Notes: generated from the letters alone by a model not told the origin. A stretch of DNA of 64,000 nt from Bosea sp. NBC_00550 (GCF_026020075.1 NZ_CP102772.1:5047501-5111500), one strand, 5' to 3'; numbered from the stretch's first letter, positions 37,716 to 47,987 are shown. Translations and numbers: made by a program.

Positions 37716-38573
37716 TGATTGCTCCCGACGCACCCAATCTCGACATCGATCATCTGCGCGGCTGGATCGGCCGCGAGGATGTCGGCGTCGAGATCGTCAG
37801 CAAGGACCTTGCGCGAAAATACCACGCGACCTTCGATTATCCAGGTGAGGCCCCGAAAACCGGCGAGGTGGTTCCCAGGCTCATCCATTTCTGCCTGGCG
37901 CAACCGGCAGCCCCGACCAGCGGGCTCGGCCGATGGTCACCCCGCGCGCGGCGGCTTCCTGCCTCCCGTGCCCTTGCCGCGCCGGATGTGGGCCGGCGGT
38001 GCATTCTCCTTCCATGGCGATCTCAAGGTTGGCGATACCGCAAGGCGTGTCTCCCGCATCGCCGATATCGTGTTGAAGGAAGGGCGCACCGGGGGGCTCT
38101 GCTTCGTCACGGTCGAGCATCGTATCGAGGCGAACGGTACGCTCGTGCTCGAGGAGCGACAGGACATCGTCTATCGCGGCCTTGAGACCGGTACGGGTGC
38201 GGCGAAGACGCCTCCGCTGGCCGAGCAAGGCATGCACCAGCGCCCGATGAGGGCGGAGGCGCCGCTGCTGTTCCGCTATTCGGCGCTGACCTTCAACGGA
38301 CACCGCATCCATTACGACCGCCGCTATGTGACGGAGGTCGAGGGCTACCCCGGTCTCATCGTCCATGGTCCCATGCAGGCGGCCCTGCTTTGCAACTACG
38401 CCACGGAACTGCGCGGTGCCCCGCCGAAGCGCTTCAGTTTCCGCGGGCTGTCGCCGCTTTTCGACGACGACGCTTTCGCGCTGCATGCCATCGAAGATGG
38501 TGACGGTTTGAGGCTCTGGACGGCCAAGCAGAGCGGCACGTTGTGCATGACGGCCGACGCTGCCTGGTCCTGA
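37715..38573 (+). pseudogene. Hotdog acyl dehydratase (HTD2/MaoC-like), frameshifted
   Basis: Restored length is about 285 aa. The N-terminal part reads VGVEIVSKDLARKYHATFDYPG up to PAAPTSGLG. The frame then slips near 37926-37934. In the next frame the rest continues with DGHPARGGFLPPVPLPRRMWAGG, then SALTFNGHRIHYDRRYVTEVEGYPGLIVHGP, which carries the hotdog hydratase motif. Removing one C (or adding two bases) reconnects them. Such proteins hydrate enoyl-CoA or act as mesaconyl-CoA hydratase-like enzymes. It is coupled to the acyl-CoA dehydrogenase. Confidence 0.75.
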
Positions 38574-38802
38574 CGAGTCGTTCGGCGCTCTCGTTTGCGA
38601 GCGGCCGCGGCAGGCTGCCAGATCAGGGACCGGCGAAACCGTCTACAGACGGCGATCACCGAGAGGATCGCGATCGAGCGATAGTCCTGCGCGATCTCGA
38701 GCCGGATGCGCGTGAAAAATTCGACGCGGCGATGAGAAGCTCACGCCTTATGGTCAAGCCGCGCCAATGTCGAACGACGAGATTCCAAAGACAGTTGGCG
38801 CC

Positions 38803-40032
38803 TTAGTTTCGTTCCGCCGCCAGCCGGACGATCATGCGCGCCGTCTCATAGGACTTCACGAAGGCCGGGACAGGCAGGAACTCGAAGCGCGAGTGGAAAT
38901 TGCACCCGCCGGTGAAGAAATTCGGCGTCGGCAGGCCGCGTGCCGAGAGGGCAGCGCCATCCGTGCCGCCGCGCATCGGGATCAGCTTCGGCTCGATCTT
39001 CAGCGTATCGAGCGCCGCGAAGAGCAGGTCGACCGAGCGGCGGTCATCGCCCAGGCTGTCATGGATGTTGCCGTAGGTGTCGGTGACATCGGACGAGACC
39101 CGTCCCCTCGGATAGCGCTGCGCGATCAGTTTGGTGACCTCGCCGATGCGGCGCTTGCGCTGTTCGAACCGGGCCTTGTCGAATTCGCGGATCATTACCT
39201 TGAGCCTGGCTTCGCTCTGGCCGGCGGCGATCTCGGTGAACCAGAAATAGCCCTCGCGCCCTTCGGTATTCTCCGGCGTTTCCGCGCGGTCGAACTCGGC
39301 GATGAAATCCATCGCCATGAGCAACGGGTTGACCAGCACGCCTTTGGCCGACATCGGATGGGCGCTGATGCCGGTGAAGCTGATCTCGCCCTGTGCCGCG
39401 TTGAAATTCTCGATGACGACCTCGCCGAGTTCGCAGGCATCGATGGTGTAGGCGAAGTCGCAGGCGAAGCGGGCGAGATCGAGCGCCTTGGCCCCGCGCA
39501 GGCCGATCTCCTCGTCGGGCACGAAGGCGACGACGATGTCGCCATGGGCGTCCTCGGGCCTGAGCTCGGCGAGCAGCGTCATGATAGCGGCGATGGCGGC
39601 CTTGTTGTCGGCGCCGAGCACGCTGGTGCCGTCGCCGACGATGACGTCTTCGCCGACCCAGGGCTTGATCTGCGGGTTCTCCGCGACGCGCAGCCAGACG
39701 TCCTGCTCGCGATTAAGGCAGAGATCCCGCCCTTCGAAGCGCAGGATCTGTGGGCGGATCACCGGGGAGAGCCCGACATCGACCGTGTCGAGATGGGCGA
39801 TGAAGCCGATGCGCGGCGCGCCCGAATGGGTGCCGGGCTTGCGGGCGGTGACGGTGGCGTGGTCGTCGATGACGATGTCGGCGAGGCCGAGGGCGCGCAA
39901 CTCCTCGGCGAGAAGGGCGGCGAGGTTTTGCTGGCCGGGCGTCGAGGGCAGGCTGGTCGCCCGCGCGTCGCTTTGGCTCTCGACCGCGACGTAGCGCAGG
40001 AAGCGCTCCGTCAATTCAGACGCAATGGACAT
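38803..40032 (-). CDS. pepT: Peptidase T (tripeptide aminopeptidase)
   Basis: A 409-aa M20 zinc peptidase, the usual PepT length. Metal and active-site motifs are GFIAHLDTVD (first zinc ligand), SVLGADNKAAIAAI, VPDEEIGLRG (catalytic Glu), YTIDACELGEVVIENFNAA and RGGTDGAALSARGLPTPNFFTGGCNFHSRFE. I chose the ATG at 40032 with GAGGTCGAG upstream. It lies 106 bp after the importer ATPase gene in the same direction, so tripeptides brought in are hydrolysed in the cytoplasm. Confidence 0.93.
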   Translation of the reverse strand: MSIASELTERFLRYVAVESQSDARATSLPSTPGQQNLAALLAEELRALGLADIVIDDHATVTARKPGTHSGAPRIGFIAHLDTVDVGLSPVIRPQILRFEGRDLCLNREQDVWLRVAENPQIKPWVGEDVIVGDGTSVLGADNKAAIAAIMTLLAELRPEDAHGDIVVAFVPDEEIGLRGAKALDLARFACDFAYTIDACELGEVVIENFNAAQGEISFTGISAHPMSAKGVLVNPLLMAMDFIAEFDRAETPENTEGREGYFWFTEIAAGQSEARLKVMIREFDKARFEQRKRRIGEVTKLIAQRYPRGRVSSDVTDTYGNIHDSLGDDRRSVDLLFAALDTLKIEPKLIPMRGGTDGAALSARGLPTPNFFTGGCNFHSRFEFLPVPAFVKSYETARMIVRLAAERN

Positions 40033-40138
40033 CTCGACCTCGCTTCGCATCTCCTGCCCTGCCAGCTTGCGGGGGCAGGGCACAGCGAGAGCTATCGCGC
40101 CGGCGAGCGCTTCGGCAAGGCCCGCCGAAGCAACGCGG

Positions 40139-41116
40139 TCACGCCGCCTTGGCTAGGAAGTCCTCGGCGTAGTGACAGGCGACCTGCCGGCCGTCGATCT
40201 CGCGCTTCTCTGGGCGCTCCGCCCGGCAGCGATCGGTCACATAGGGGCAGCGGGTCGAGAACACGCAGCCCGTCGGCGGATTGAGCGGGGAGGGCAGTTC
40301 GCCGCGCAACACGATGCGCTCTCGCTTGGCCCCGCCGACACGCGGCGTCGAGGCCAGCAACGCCTGCGTATAGGGGTGCAGCGGCCGGGCGTAGATGCGC
40401 TCCTTCGGGCCGTGCTCGATGGCATTGCCGAGATACATCACCATGACGTCATGGGCGATGTGGCGGACGACGCTGAGGTCGTGCGAGATGAAGAGATAGG
40501 CGAGCTTCAGCTCGTCCTGCAGATCGGCCAGCAGGTTCAGAACCTGCGCCTGGATCGAGATGTCGAGCGCCGAGACCGGCTCATCCGCCACCAGCAATTT
40601 GGGCGAGAGGATGAGAGCACGAGCGATCGCGATGCGCTGGCGCTGGCCGCCCGAGAACATGTGCGGATAGCGGGCATAGTGCTCCGGACGCAGGCCGACC
40701 TTGGCCATCATCGCGCGGGCCTTCTCGGTCCGCTCGGCCTTGGATAGGTCGGTGTTGATCTTGAGCGGCTCCTCAAGGATCGTGCCGATCTTCTTGCGCG
40801 GATTGAGCGAGCCGTAGGGGTTCTGGAAGACGAGCTGCACCGTGCGGCGCAGGCGCCTGCGCTCGCTCGCAGGCGGCGAGATGGCGTCGAGACCGTCGAG
40901 GGTCAGATGGCCCGAGGTCGGCGTCTCGATCAGCGTCGCCATCCGCGCCAGCGTCGATTTTCCGCAGCCGGACTCGCCGACGACGGCGAGGGTGCGCCCG
41001 GCCTCGACCGAGAAGGACACCTTGTTCACCGCCTGAAGCTGCGCCGGCGGGCGGAAGAACCCCTGCTTGACCGGATAGGTCTGTGTCAGCTCGCGGGCTT
41101 CGATGACGGTGCTCAT
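40139..41116 (-). CDS. Oligopeptide ABC transporter ATPase (DppF/OppF type)
   Basis: A 325-aa ATPase with Walker A GESGCGKS, signature [19 protein letters not shown] and Walker [13 protein letters not shown], ending in the oligo_HPY extension ([16 protein letters not shown]) with the cysteine set [14 protein letters not shown] that may bind an iron-sulfur cluster, as in other DppF-type subunits. Its ATG overlaps the stop of the partner ATPase gene by 4 bp. Confidence 0.93.
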   Translation of the reverse strand: MSTVIEARELTQTYPVKQGFFRPPAQLQAVNKVSFSVEAGRTLAVVGESGCGKSTLARMATLIETPTSGHLTLDGLDAISPPASERRRLRRTVQLVFQNPYGSLNPRKKIGTILEEPLKINTDLSKAERTEKARAMMAKVGLRPEHYARYPHMFSGGQRQRIAIARALILSPKLLVADEPVSALDISIQAQVLNLLADLQDELKLAYLFISHDLSVVRHIAHDVMVMYLGNAIEHGPKERIYARPLHPYTQALLASTPRVGGAKRERIVLRGELPSPLNPPTGCVFSTRCPYVTDRCRAERPEKREIDGRQVACHYAEDFLAKAA

Positions 41117-42135
41117 CGCGTCGCCTCCGTCGTCAGGCCGGCTTCGTCGCGGGCGCGCTCGGCGTCGCGATTGGGATCGCCGAGCGGATAATGGCAGCGC
41201 ACACGCCCGTCCGCCCAGTTCCTGAGCTGCGGCTGGACATTGCGCGAATGCTCGGTCGCATAGGCGCAGCGCGGGCTGAACAGGCAGCCTCTCGGCCGGT
41301 CGTTCAGGCCGGGCACCATGCCGGGGATGGTGGCGAGGCGGCTCGCATGCTCGCTGCGCTCCGGCAGGGCGGCGAGCAGCGCGGCGGAATAGGGGTGCTG
41401 CGGATCGGCGAACAGCGCGTCGACCTTGCGCTCCTCCATGATCTGCCCGGCATACATCACCATGATGCGCTGTGCCGTCTCGGCGACGACGCCCATATTG
41501 TGGGTGATGAGGACGAGCGCCATGCCGCGCTCGCGCTGCAGCGACATCAGCAGGTCGAGGATCTGAGCCTGGATGGTGACGTCGAGTGCGGTCGTCGGCT
41601 CGTCGGCGATCAGCAGGCGCGGATTGCAGGCGATCGCCATCGCGATCATCACGCGCTGGTTCATGCCGCCGGACATCTGATGCGGGAAGGCCGTGAGGCG
41701 GCTTTCCGGCGCGGGGATGCCGACCTGTTCGAGCAGCTCGATCGAACGGCGCTTAGCGGCCTTGCCGTCCATGCCTTCATGCTTCTTCAGCGTCTCTGCG
41801 AGCTGGAAGCCGATGGTGAAGCAGGGGTTCAGGCTGGTGCTCGGCTCCTGGAAGATCATCGCCACGTCCTTGCCGGTGAGCTGCCGGCGCTCGCGGGCGG
41901 ACATGGTCAGGAGGTCGCGGCCGTCGAAGCGCAGCTTGTCGGCGCGGACGCGGCCGGGATAGCCGACGAGGCCCATCAGCGCGAGCATGGTGACTGATTT
42001 GCCGGAGCCGGATTCGCCGACGACGCCGAGCACCTCGCCCTCTTCGAGGGTGAGGTCGATGCGGTCGACGGCGCGCAGCGTTCCTTGGGAAGTCGGGAAT
42101 TCGACGCTGAGGTTTTCGATTTCGAGAAGGGGCAT
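41113..42135 (-). CDS. Oligopeptide ABC transporter ATPase (DppD/OppD type)
   Basis: A 340-aa ATPase with Walker A GESGSGKS (about 38-45), signature [19 protein letters not shown] and Walker [13 protein letters not shown]. The C-terminal extension has [12 protein letters not shown] and [18 protein letters not shown] cysteine residues (the last is Ser). It pairs with the DppF-type subunit that follows. It lies 4 bp from the permease gene. Confidence 0.93.
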   Translation of the reverse strand: MPLLEIENLSVEFPTSQGTLRAVDRIDLTLEEGEVLGVVGESGSGKSVTMLALMGLVGYPGRVRADKLRFDGRDLLTMSARERRQLTGKDVAMIFQEPSTSLNPCFTIGFQLAETLKKHEGMDGKAAKRRSIELLEQVGIPAPESRLTAFPHQMSGGMNQRVMIAMAIACNPRLLIADEPTTALDVTIQAQILDLLMSLQRERGMALVLITHNMGVVAETAQRIMVMYAGQIMEERKVDALFADPQHPYSAALLAALPERSEHASRLATIPGMVPGLNDRPRGCLFSPRCAYATEHSRNVQPQLRNWADGRVRCHYPLGDPNRDAERARDEAGLTTEATR

Positions 42136-42139
42136 GGGA

Positions 42140-43051
42140 TCAGCGCTTCAGCTTGGGGTCGAGCGCATCGCGCAGGCCGTCACCCAGCAGGTTGAAGGCG
42201 AGCACGGTGATGAGGATGGCGAGGCCCGGGAACGTGACGACCCACCAGGCACGCAGCACGAACTCGCGCGCATCCGCGAGCATCGTGCCCCATTCTGGGG
42301 TGGGCGGCTGGGCGCCTAAGCCCAGGAAGCCCAGCGCGGCAGCGTCGAGGATCGCGGTGGAGACGCCAAGCGTCGCCTGCACGATCAGCGGTGCCGCGCA
42401 GTTCGGCAGGATCTCGGAGAACATCAGCCGGACCGTCTGCGCGCCGCTGACCTGGGCGGCGATGACATAATCCTTGCTGGCCTCGGTGATGACGGCGGCG
42501 CGGGTGATGCGGACGTAATGCGGCAGCACGACGATGGCGACCGCGAGCATCGCGTTCATCAGGCCGGGGCCGAGGATCGCGACGATGACGATCGCGAGCA
42601 GCAGGCTCGGCATCGTCATCAGGATGTCCATCAGCCGCATGATCGCGATATCGGCAAGGCCCTTGAAATAGCCCGCGATGAGGCCGAGGACGATGCCGAC
42701 GATGATCGCGATCGCGACCACGAAGATGCCGATGACCAGCGAAAGCCGCGCGCCGTAGAGCAGGCGCGAGAGGATGTCGCGGCCAATCGCGTCCGTGCCG
42801 AGCGGGTAGGAGAGCGAGCCGCCTTCCTGCCAGAACGGCGGCTTCAGGAAGACGGCGTTGTTGGTCAGGTTCGGCTCATGCGGCGCGATCAGCGGCGCGA
42901 ACAGCGCGCAGAACAGCACCACAACGATGACGACGAGCCCGGCCACCGCGCCGCGATTGGCGCTGAAATAGGTCCAGAATTCGCGCGCCGGATGGGGCGG
43001 GACACCGCTCGGTGCGGCGACGGCGGGGGCTTCGAGGGTCTCGGCGCTCAT
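42140..43051 (-). CDS. Oligopeptide ABC transporter permease (DppC type)
   Basis: A 303-aa inner-membrane permease. The N-terminal OppC_N segment is near 35-55. The loop [30 protein letters not shown] is the EAA docking motif, and [18 protein letters not shown] closes the protein. It is on the minus strand within the six-gene importer unit. Confidence 0.93.
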   Translation of the reverse strand: MSAETLEAPAVAAPSGVPPHPAREFWTYFSANRGAVAGLVVIVVVLFCALFAPLIAPHEPNLTNNAVFLKPPFWQEGGSLSYPLGTDAIGRDILSRLLYGARLSLVIGIFVVAIAIIVGIVLGLIAGYFKGLADIAIMRLMDILMTMPSLLLAIVIVAILGPGLMNAMLAVAIVVLPHYVRITRAAVITEASKDYVIAAQVSGAQTVRLMFSEILPNCAAPLIVQATLGVSTAILDAAALGFLGLGAQPPTPEWGTMLADAREFVLRAWWVVTFPGLAILITVLAFNLLGDGLRDALDPKLKR

Positions 43052-43091
43052 GGGCGAGGGCTCCGCTGGGAGCTGAAATGCGAAAGGCGGT

Positions 43092-44102
43092 TCATCGGGC
43101 GTGCCTGATGCGCGGGTTGATCAGGCCGTAGAGCAAGTCGACGAAGAGGTTGACGCTCATGACGACGATGCCGAGCAGCAGCGTGCCGCCCTGCAGGACG
43201 GGATAGTCGCGCCGGCTGATCGCCTCGATCAGCCATTTGCCGACGCCGGGCCAGGAGAAGATCGTCTCGGTCAGGATCGCGCCGGTGAAGAGCGTGCCGA
43301 CCTGCAGGCCGATGACGGTGACGACCGGGATCAGCGCATTGCGCAGCGCGTGCAGCGCGACGACCCGGATCGGCGCCATGCCCTTGGCCCGCGCCGTGCG
43401 GATATAGTCCTCGCCGAGCACCTCCAGCATCGCCGAGCGCGTCATGCGGGCGATGACGGCGAGCGGCACCGTGCCGAGCACGATCGCCGGCAAGACGAGA
43501 TGTGACAGCGCCGACCAGAAGGCGTCGATGTCACCGGCCAGCAGGCTGTCGATGGTGAGGAAGCCGGTGACCGGCTCGATGAAGTACTGCACCGCGATGC
43601 GGCCCGAGACCGGTGTGATGCCGAGCTGCACCGAGAACAGCAGGATCAGCAGCAGCCCCCACCAGAAGATCGGCATCGAATAGCCGGTCAGCGAAATGCC
43701 CATCACGCCATGGTCGAAGATCGAGTTCCGCTTCACCGCCGCGATGATGCCCGCCGGCAGGCCGATGAGGAGCGCGAGAATGATGGCGCAGAGCGCGAGC
43801 TCGATGGTGGCGGGGAAGAGCTGGCCGAACTCGGTCAGCACGTTCTCCCGCGTGACGATCGACTTGCCGAGATCGCCCTGGACGACGCGCTCGATATAGC
43901 GGCCGTACTGAACGAATAGCGGCCGGTCGAGACCGTACTCGGTGAGGAGCTGCGCATGGCGGGCAGCATCGATGCCGCGCTCGCCGGCCATAGTCTCGAT
44001 CGGGTCGCCCGGCACGAGCCGCACCAGGAAGAAGGCCAGCAGCGTGATCCCGATGAAGGTCGGGATGACCAGGCTCAGCCGTGTGAAGATGAAGCGCAGC
44101 AT
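43092..44102 (-). CDS. Oligopeptide ABC transporter permease (DppB type)
   Basis: A 336-aa inner-membrane permease starting MLRFIFTRLSLVIPTFIGITLLAFFLVRLVPGDP, the standard DppB N-terminus. The EAA loop is YIRTARAKGMAPIRVVALHALRNA. I chose the ATG at 44102 because the family starts there; the open frame runs 13 codons further. About 290 bp separate it from the upstream binding-protein gene, more than between the other genes of the set, so a separate promoter is possible. Confidence 0.92.
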   Translation of the reverse strand: MLRFIFTRLSLVIPTFIGITLLAFFLVRLVPGDPIETMAGERGIDAARHAQLLTEYGLDRPLFVQYGRYIERVVQGDLGKSIVTRENVLTEFGQLFPATIELALCAIILALLIGLPAGIIAAVKRNSIFDHGVMGISLTGYSMPIFWWGLLLILLFSVQLGITPVSGRIAVQYFIEPVTGFLTIDSLLAGDIDAFWSALSHLVLPAIVLGTVPLAVIARMTRSAMLEVLGEDYIRTARAKGMAPIRVVALHALRNALIPVVTVIGLQVGTLFTGAILTETIFSWPGVGKWLIEAISRRDYPVLQGGTLLLGIVVMSVNLFVDLLYGLINPRIRHAR

Positions 44103-44388
44103 GGTTCTGCCATTCTTGTCGGCCGGAGCGTGTCGTTCCACGCGGTGGCCTGTTTTGTCGTTTTATTGAATTTTGAATTCCGGCGCAGCGCAAACACCAG
44201 AATCCCGGAAAGATCAAGAACGCCGTGACGAAAACCGTGGATCGCGATGGTGCTGCGCGGGTGGAACTCGGATGCCCGACGAAAGACTTGCAAAACCTCG
44301 GGGGCACCAACGAAACAATGCGAATAAAGCCGGCGCCGACGAAGCAATGAATGCTCCATCGGCGCCGATGACTATCGGGGGCGAGCCG
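44103..44388. other. Spacer between binding protein and permease genes
   Basis: No gene is visible in these 286 bp. A perfect 14-bp palindrome CATCGGCGCCGATG lies at 44357-44370, directly after the binding-protein stop, and could form a short hairpin that stabilises or partly ends the binding-protein message. Confidence 0.4.
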
Positions 44389-46005
44389 TCACTTGGTGAT
44401 CGACACGCCGTAGAAGGGCTGGCCGCCGAAGAAGTGGATCTTGTAGTCCTTCACTTCCTTGCGCACCGGCGTGAAGGCCTGCGCATTGGCGAAGAGCAGG
44501 CCCGCAACATCTTCGTGGAAGAGTTCCTGAAAGCGCTTGTAGAGCTTCGTGCGCTCGCCCTGGTCGGTGATCGTGTTGGCCTTCGCCAGGGCATCCGAGG
44601 CTTCCTGGTTGCACCAGCGCGCCCGGTTGGCGCCGGTCTTCACGCCTTCGCAGGTCCAGCCCGAGAGCAGGATCTGGCTCGGATCGGGATAGTCCCAGGT
44701 GTAGCCGAACATGCCGACCTCGTGCTCGCCGGCGCGGCCGCGCTTGAGGTATTCGCCCCATTCGAAGGTCTGGATCGTAGCCTTGACGCCGATCTTGGCC
44801 CAGTCGGCCTGGATCAGCTCGGCGGCGCGCCGGCCGTTCGGCATATAGGCGCGCACGACGGGGATCGCCCAGAGCGTCGTCTCGAAGCCGTCCGCGAGGC
44901 CGGCCTCCTTGAGCAGCGCCTTGGCCTTCTCGGGATCATAGGCGCGCGGTTTCAGCTCGTCGTTGTGCGACCACAGCGAAGGTGGCACGGCTGCCGCCGT
45001 GGGCTTGCCGGTGCCCTGATAGACCGCGTCGATGATCGCCGGGATGTTGGTGGCATAGGCCAGCGCCTCGCGCACGCGCTTGTCGCCGAAGGGCTTCTTC
45101 TGCTGGTTGAAGGCGAGGAAGCTCTGATCGGCGATGCTGCCCTGCAGCAGGTTGATGCTGGCTTCCGTCTTCATCGCCGGCAGGTCGCCGGGATTGGGGT
45201 AGCGCGCGATCTGGCACTCGCCGGAGCGGACCTTGGCGAAGCGCACGGCGGCATCGGGCGTGATCACGAAGATCAGGTCGTTGACCAGCGCCATGCGGTC
45301 GCGGTTGCCGACAGCCGTGGTCCAGTGGTCCGGCACCGCCTTGAAGCGTATGACGGCGTCCTTCTGATAGGCGAGCAGCGAGAACGGGCCGGTGCCGATC
45401 GGGGCGAAATCGACCTGCTCGGGCGTGCCGGCCTTCAGCATCGCGGCCGCATATTCGGCTGAGAGGATCGACATCGGCTCGACCGAGAGCGCCGAAAGCA
45501 GCGGCGAGTTCGGCTTGTTCAGGGTGAGCTTCACCGTGTAGTCGTCGACCTTCTCGACCGACTTCAGGCTCGGCTTCACGATCTCGCTGAAGAACTGGTA
45601 ATTGCCGCTGCCGACCTTGTTGTAGGGGTTGTTGGCGTCGAACATCCGCTCGAACGAGAAGACCACGTCGTCGGCGTTGAATTCGCGCGTCGGCGTGAAG
45701 GTCTTGCTGGCGTGCCACTTCACGCCCTTGCGCAGCTTGAAGGTGTAGGTCAGCGCATCGTCCGAGATCGTCCAGGACTCGGCGAGGCTCGGGATGATCT
45801 GCGAGCCGCCGCGCTCGGTCGCCGTCAGCCGCTCGTAGATCTGCGCCGCCACGTCATAGGCGGTATTCTGGCTGCTGAATTGCGGATTCAGGAAATCGGG
45901 GCTGGCTTCGGAGCAGACGACGAGCGCCTGGGCGCCCGCGACGGCGGGCAGAAAAAGGGCACTCAGCCCCAGCGTCAGAGCGAAGGAGCGGGCACGAACC
46001 GACAT
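44389..46005 (-). CDS. Oligopeptide ABC transporter binding protein 1
   Basis: A 538-aa SBP_bac_5 periplasmic protein. A signal peptide covers about 1-25 (VAGAQA). Family blocks include TYTFKLRKGVKWHASKTFTPTREFNADDVVFSFERM and NQQKKPFGDKRVREALAYATN. A cysteine pair in SGWTCEGVKTGANRARWCN near residue 475 resembles the disulfide of DppA. It is clearly a paralogue of the next protein upstream, sharing the WHA/SN-KTFTPTR block and the same C-terminal ending (FYGVSI/D). The two probably widen the range of peptides handled by one permease. Confidence 0.92.
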   Translation of the reverse strand: MSVRARSFALTLGLSALFLPAVAGAQALVVCSEASPDFLNPQFSSQNTAYDVAAQIYERLTATERGGSQIIPSLAESWTISDDALTYTFKLRKGVKWHASKTFTPTREFNADDVVFSFERMFDANNPYNKVGSGNYQFFSEIVKPSLKSVEKVDDYTVKLTLNKPNSPLLSALSVEPMSILSAEYAAAMLKAGTPEQVDFAPIGTGPFSLLAYQKDAVIRFKAVPDHWTTAVGNRDRMALVNDLIFVITPDAAVRFAKVRSGECQIARYPNPGDLPAMKTEASINLLQGSIADQSFLAFNQQKKPFGDKRVREALAYATNIPAIIDAVYQGTGKPTAAAVPPSLWSHNDELKPRAYDPEKAKALLKEAGLADGFETTLWAIPVVRAYMPNGRRAAELIQADWAKIGVKATIQTFEWGEYLKRGRAGEHEVGMFGYTWDYPDPSQILLSGWTCEGVKTGANRARWCNQEASDALAKANTITDQGERTKLYKRFQELFHEDVAGLLFANAQAFTPVRKEVKDYKIHFFGGQPFYGVSITK

Positions 46006-46078
46006 GGCGTTTCTCTCGGATAGGCGGGGAGACGGATCGGGCGCGGGGCGTCGTGCCCCATCGTCTCCACCTCCCGAA

Positions 46079-46100
46079 ACGCGGCCCCGAGGGGCCGCGT
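46079..46100 (-). terminator. Strong hairpin between the two binding-protein genes
   Basis: Perfect inverted repeat ACGCGGCCCC, two-base loop, GGGGCCGCGT. On the minus strand it follows the upstream binding-protein gene by about 50 bp. Only a short T run (GTTTC) comes after it, so it may be an mRNA-stabilising or attenuating hairpin and not a full terminator. Confidence 0.5.
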
Positions 46101-46150
46101 CGTTTGGCATGCATCGGCCGCGCCAGGACGGGCGCGGCCGGCGCTTCGGC

Positions 46151-47743
46151 TCAGTTGCCGATGTCGACGCCGTAGAAGACGTGGCGGCTGAACGGCGAGA
46201 GCTTGAAGTCCTTCACTTCCTTGCGGACGGGCTTCAACTGCACCGCATGCGCGATGGTGAACCAGGGCGACTGCTCCTTGAAGATCACCTGAGCCTGCTG
46301 GTAGAGCTTCTCGCGCTCGGCCTGGTCGGTGACCGTCTTCGCCTTCGTCACCAGATCCTCGAAGGGCTTGTAGCAGAACTTGGCGACGTTCGAGCCGTTG
46401 GTCTTGGCCGAGTCGCAGCCGAGCAGCGTGTGCAGGAAGTTGTCCGGATCGCCGTTGTCGCCGGTCCAGCCGAGCATGCCCGTCTGGTGCTCGCCCGCCT
46501 GCATGCGCTTGCGGTACTCGCCCCACTCGAACGATTTGATCTCGGCCTTGACGCCGACCTTGGCGAGGTCCGCCTGCATCAGCTCGGCGATGCGCTTGGC
46601 GTTCGGGTTGTACGGGCGCTGCACCGGCATCGCCCACAGGTCGATCTCAAGCCCGTTCGGGTAGCCGGCCTCGGCCAGCTCCTTCCTGGCCGCCTCCGGA
46701 TCGAAGGGGTCGTCCTTGATCGTCTCGTTATAGGACCACATCGAGGGCGGGATCGGGTTGGTCGCCGCGATGCCGCTGGAGAGGTAGACCGCGTCGATGA
46801 TCGCCTTCTTGTTGATCGCCTTGTTGATGGCGCGGCGCACCTTGACGTCGTCGAAGGGCTTCTTGGTGGTGTTGTAGGCGAGATAGCCGATGTTCAGGCC
46901 CGGCTGCTCCAGGATCTGGACATTGGCGTCCTTCTTGATCGCGTCGAGGTCGGCCGGGTTCGGATAGGGCATGACATGGCATTCGCCCTTCTGGAGCTTG
47001 GCCCAGCGCACCGAGGCATCCGGCGTGATCGCGAAGATGAGGTCGTCGATCTTCGCCTTGCCGGCCCAGTATTCCGGGAAGGCCTTGTAGCGGATGATCG
47101 CGTCCTTCTGGTACTGCACCAGATAGAACGGGCCGGTGCCGACCGGGTCCTGGTCGAGCTTCTCGGGCGTGCCCGCCTTCAGCATCGCATCGGCGTATTC
47201 CTTCGACTGCACGCTGGCGTATTGCATGGCGAGGTCGGAGAGGAATGGCGCCTCCGGCTGGTTCAGCGTGATCTTCACGGTGTAGTCATCAACCTTCTCC
47301 ACCGACTTCAGCAACTTGGGCATGCCCATGTCGTTGAAATAGGAGTGGTTCGAGCTAGTCACCTTGAAGAACGGGTGATCCTCCTTCCACTGCCGCTCGA
47401 TCATGAACATCACGTCGTCGGCATTGAAGTCGCGTGTCGGCTTGAAGGCGCGGTTGGAGTGCCACTTCACGCCTTTGCGCAGGTGGAAGGTGTAGGTCAG
47501 GCCATCGGCCGAGATGTCCCACTTCTCCGCGAGGCCGGGCTGCACCTTGGTGCCGCCGCGCTCGAACTGGACGACGGTGTCGTAGATCTGGGTGTTCGCG
47601 TCGAAGGAGGTGCCGGTCGTGTTGACGCTCGGCGCGAAGTTCTCGGGGCTGCCCTCGGAGCAATAGACCAGCGTTTTCGCCATCAGGGGCTGCGCCGCCA
47701 TCAGCGCGGAGGCCGACAGCGTCGCCAACAAAATCTTTTTCAT
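46151..47743 (-). CDS. Oligopeptide ABC transporter binding protein 2
   Basis: A 530-aa SBP_bac_5 protein with signal peptide to about residue 22 (QPLMAK). The mature start KTLVYCSEGSPENFAPSVNTTGTS and blocks FHLRKGVKWHSNRAFKPTRDFNADDVMFMIERQ match dipeptide-binding protein DppA closely. The disulfide pair is in LGCDSAKTNGSNVAKFCYK. It is the first gene of the importer unit that ends with pepT. Tandem duplication with the downstream gene is evident from order and similarity. Confidence 0.92.
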   Translation of the reverse strand: MKKILLATLSASALMAAQPLMAKTLVYCSEGSPENFAPSVNTTGTSFDANTQIYDTVVQFERGGTKVQPGLAEKWDISADGLTYTFHLRKGVKWHSNRAFKPTRDFNADDVMFMIERQWKEDHPFFKVTSSNHSYFNDMGMPKLLKSVEKVDDYTVKITLNQPEAPFLSDLAMQYASVQSKEYADAMLKAGTPEKLDQDPVGTGPFYLVQYQKDAIIRYKAFPEYWAGKAKIDDLIFAITPDASVRWAKLQKGECHVMPYPNPADLDAIKKDANVQILEQPGLNIGYLAYNTTKKPFDDVKVRRAINKAINKKAIIDAVYLSSGIAATNPIPPSMWSYNETIKDDPFDPEAARKELAEAGYPNGLEIDLWAMPVQRPYNPNAKRIAELMQADLAKVGVKAEIKSFEWGEYRKRMQAGEHQTGMLGWTGDNGDPDNFLHTLLGCDSAKTNGSNVAKFCYKPFEDLVTKAKTVTDQAEREKLYQQAQVIFKEQSPWFTIAHAVQLKPVRKEVKDFKLSPFSRHVFYGVDIGN

Positions 47744-47764
47744 GGATGTCTCCTTGAACGCCTC

Positions 47765-47782
47765 TCCGCCGCCTGCGGCGGA
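47765..47782 (-). promoter_or_regulatory. Leader hairpin before binding protein 2
   Basis: Inverted repeat TCCGCCGC, two bases, GCGGCGGA, about 22 bp upstream of the binding-protein ATG. It would form an 8-bp stem in the leader mRNA. It could stabilise the transcript or affect translation; it is only a candidate. The rest of 47744-47987 shows no gene. Confidence 0.35.
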
Positions 47783-47987
47783 AGATGGCCCCGTTGCATC
47801 GGAAGCTTCATCGGCGGAATTCCCCGAGCCGCCTTGTCAACAGCTTATTGAAAGTCGAAGGAGGCGAATAGTCGTTTCCGCAGGCGTTCTGCGACCCGAG
47901 AATGGGAGGGTAAACGATTGCGCTGCGCGGTTTCCGTCGCCTCGCAAGGTCGCCTGCTCGGGCCGGAATGAGCGTCCGGCTTGGCTA

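Noticed and set aside
38574..38802. Possible gene fragment between the hotdog dehydratase and pepT
   Set aside because: One minus-strand frame looks protein-like for about 40 codons, but there is no start, ribosome site or recognisable family. It is the convergent spacer of two genes.
38767..40284. 505-codon plus-strand frame opposite pepT
   Set aside because: No domain, repetitive acidic/Gly composition, and the opposite strand encodes an intact peptidase T.
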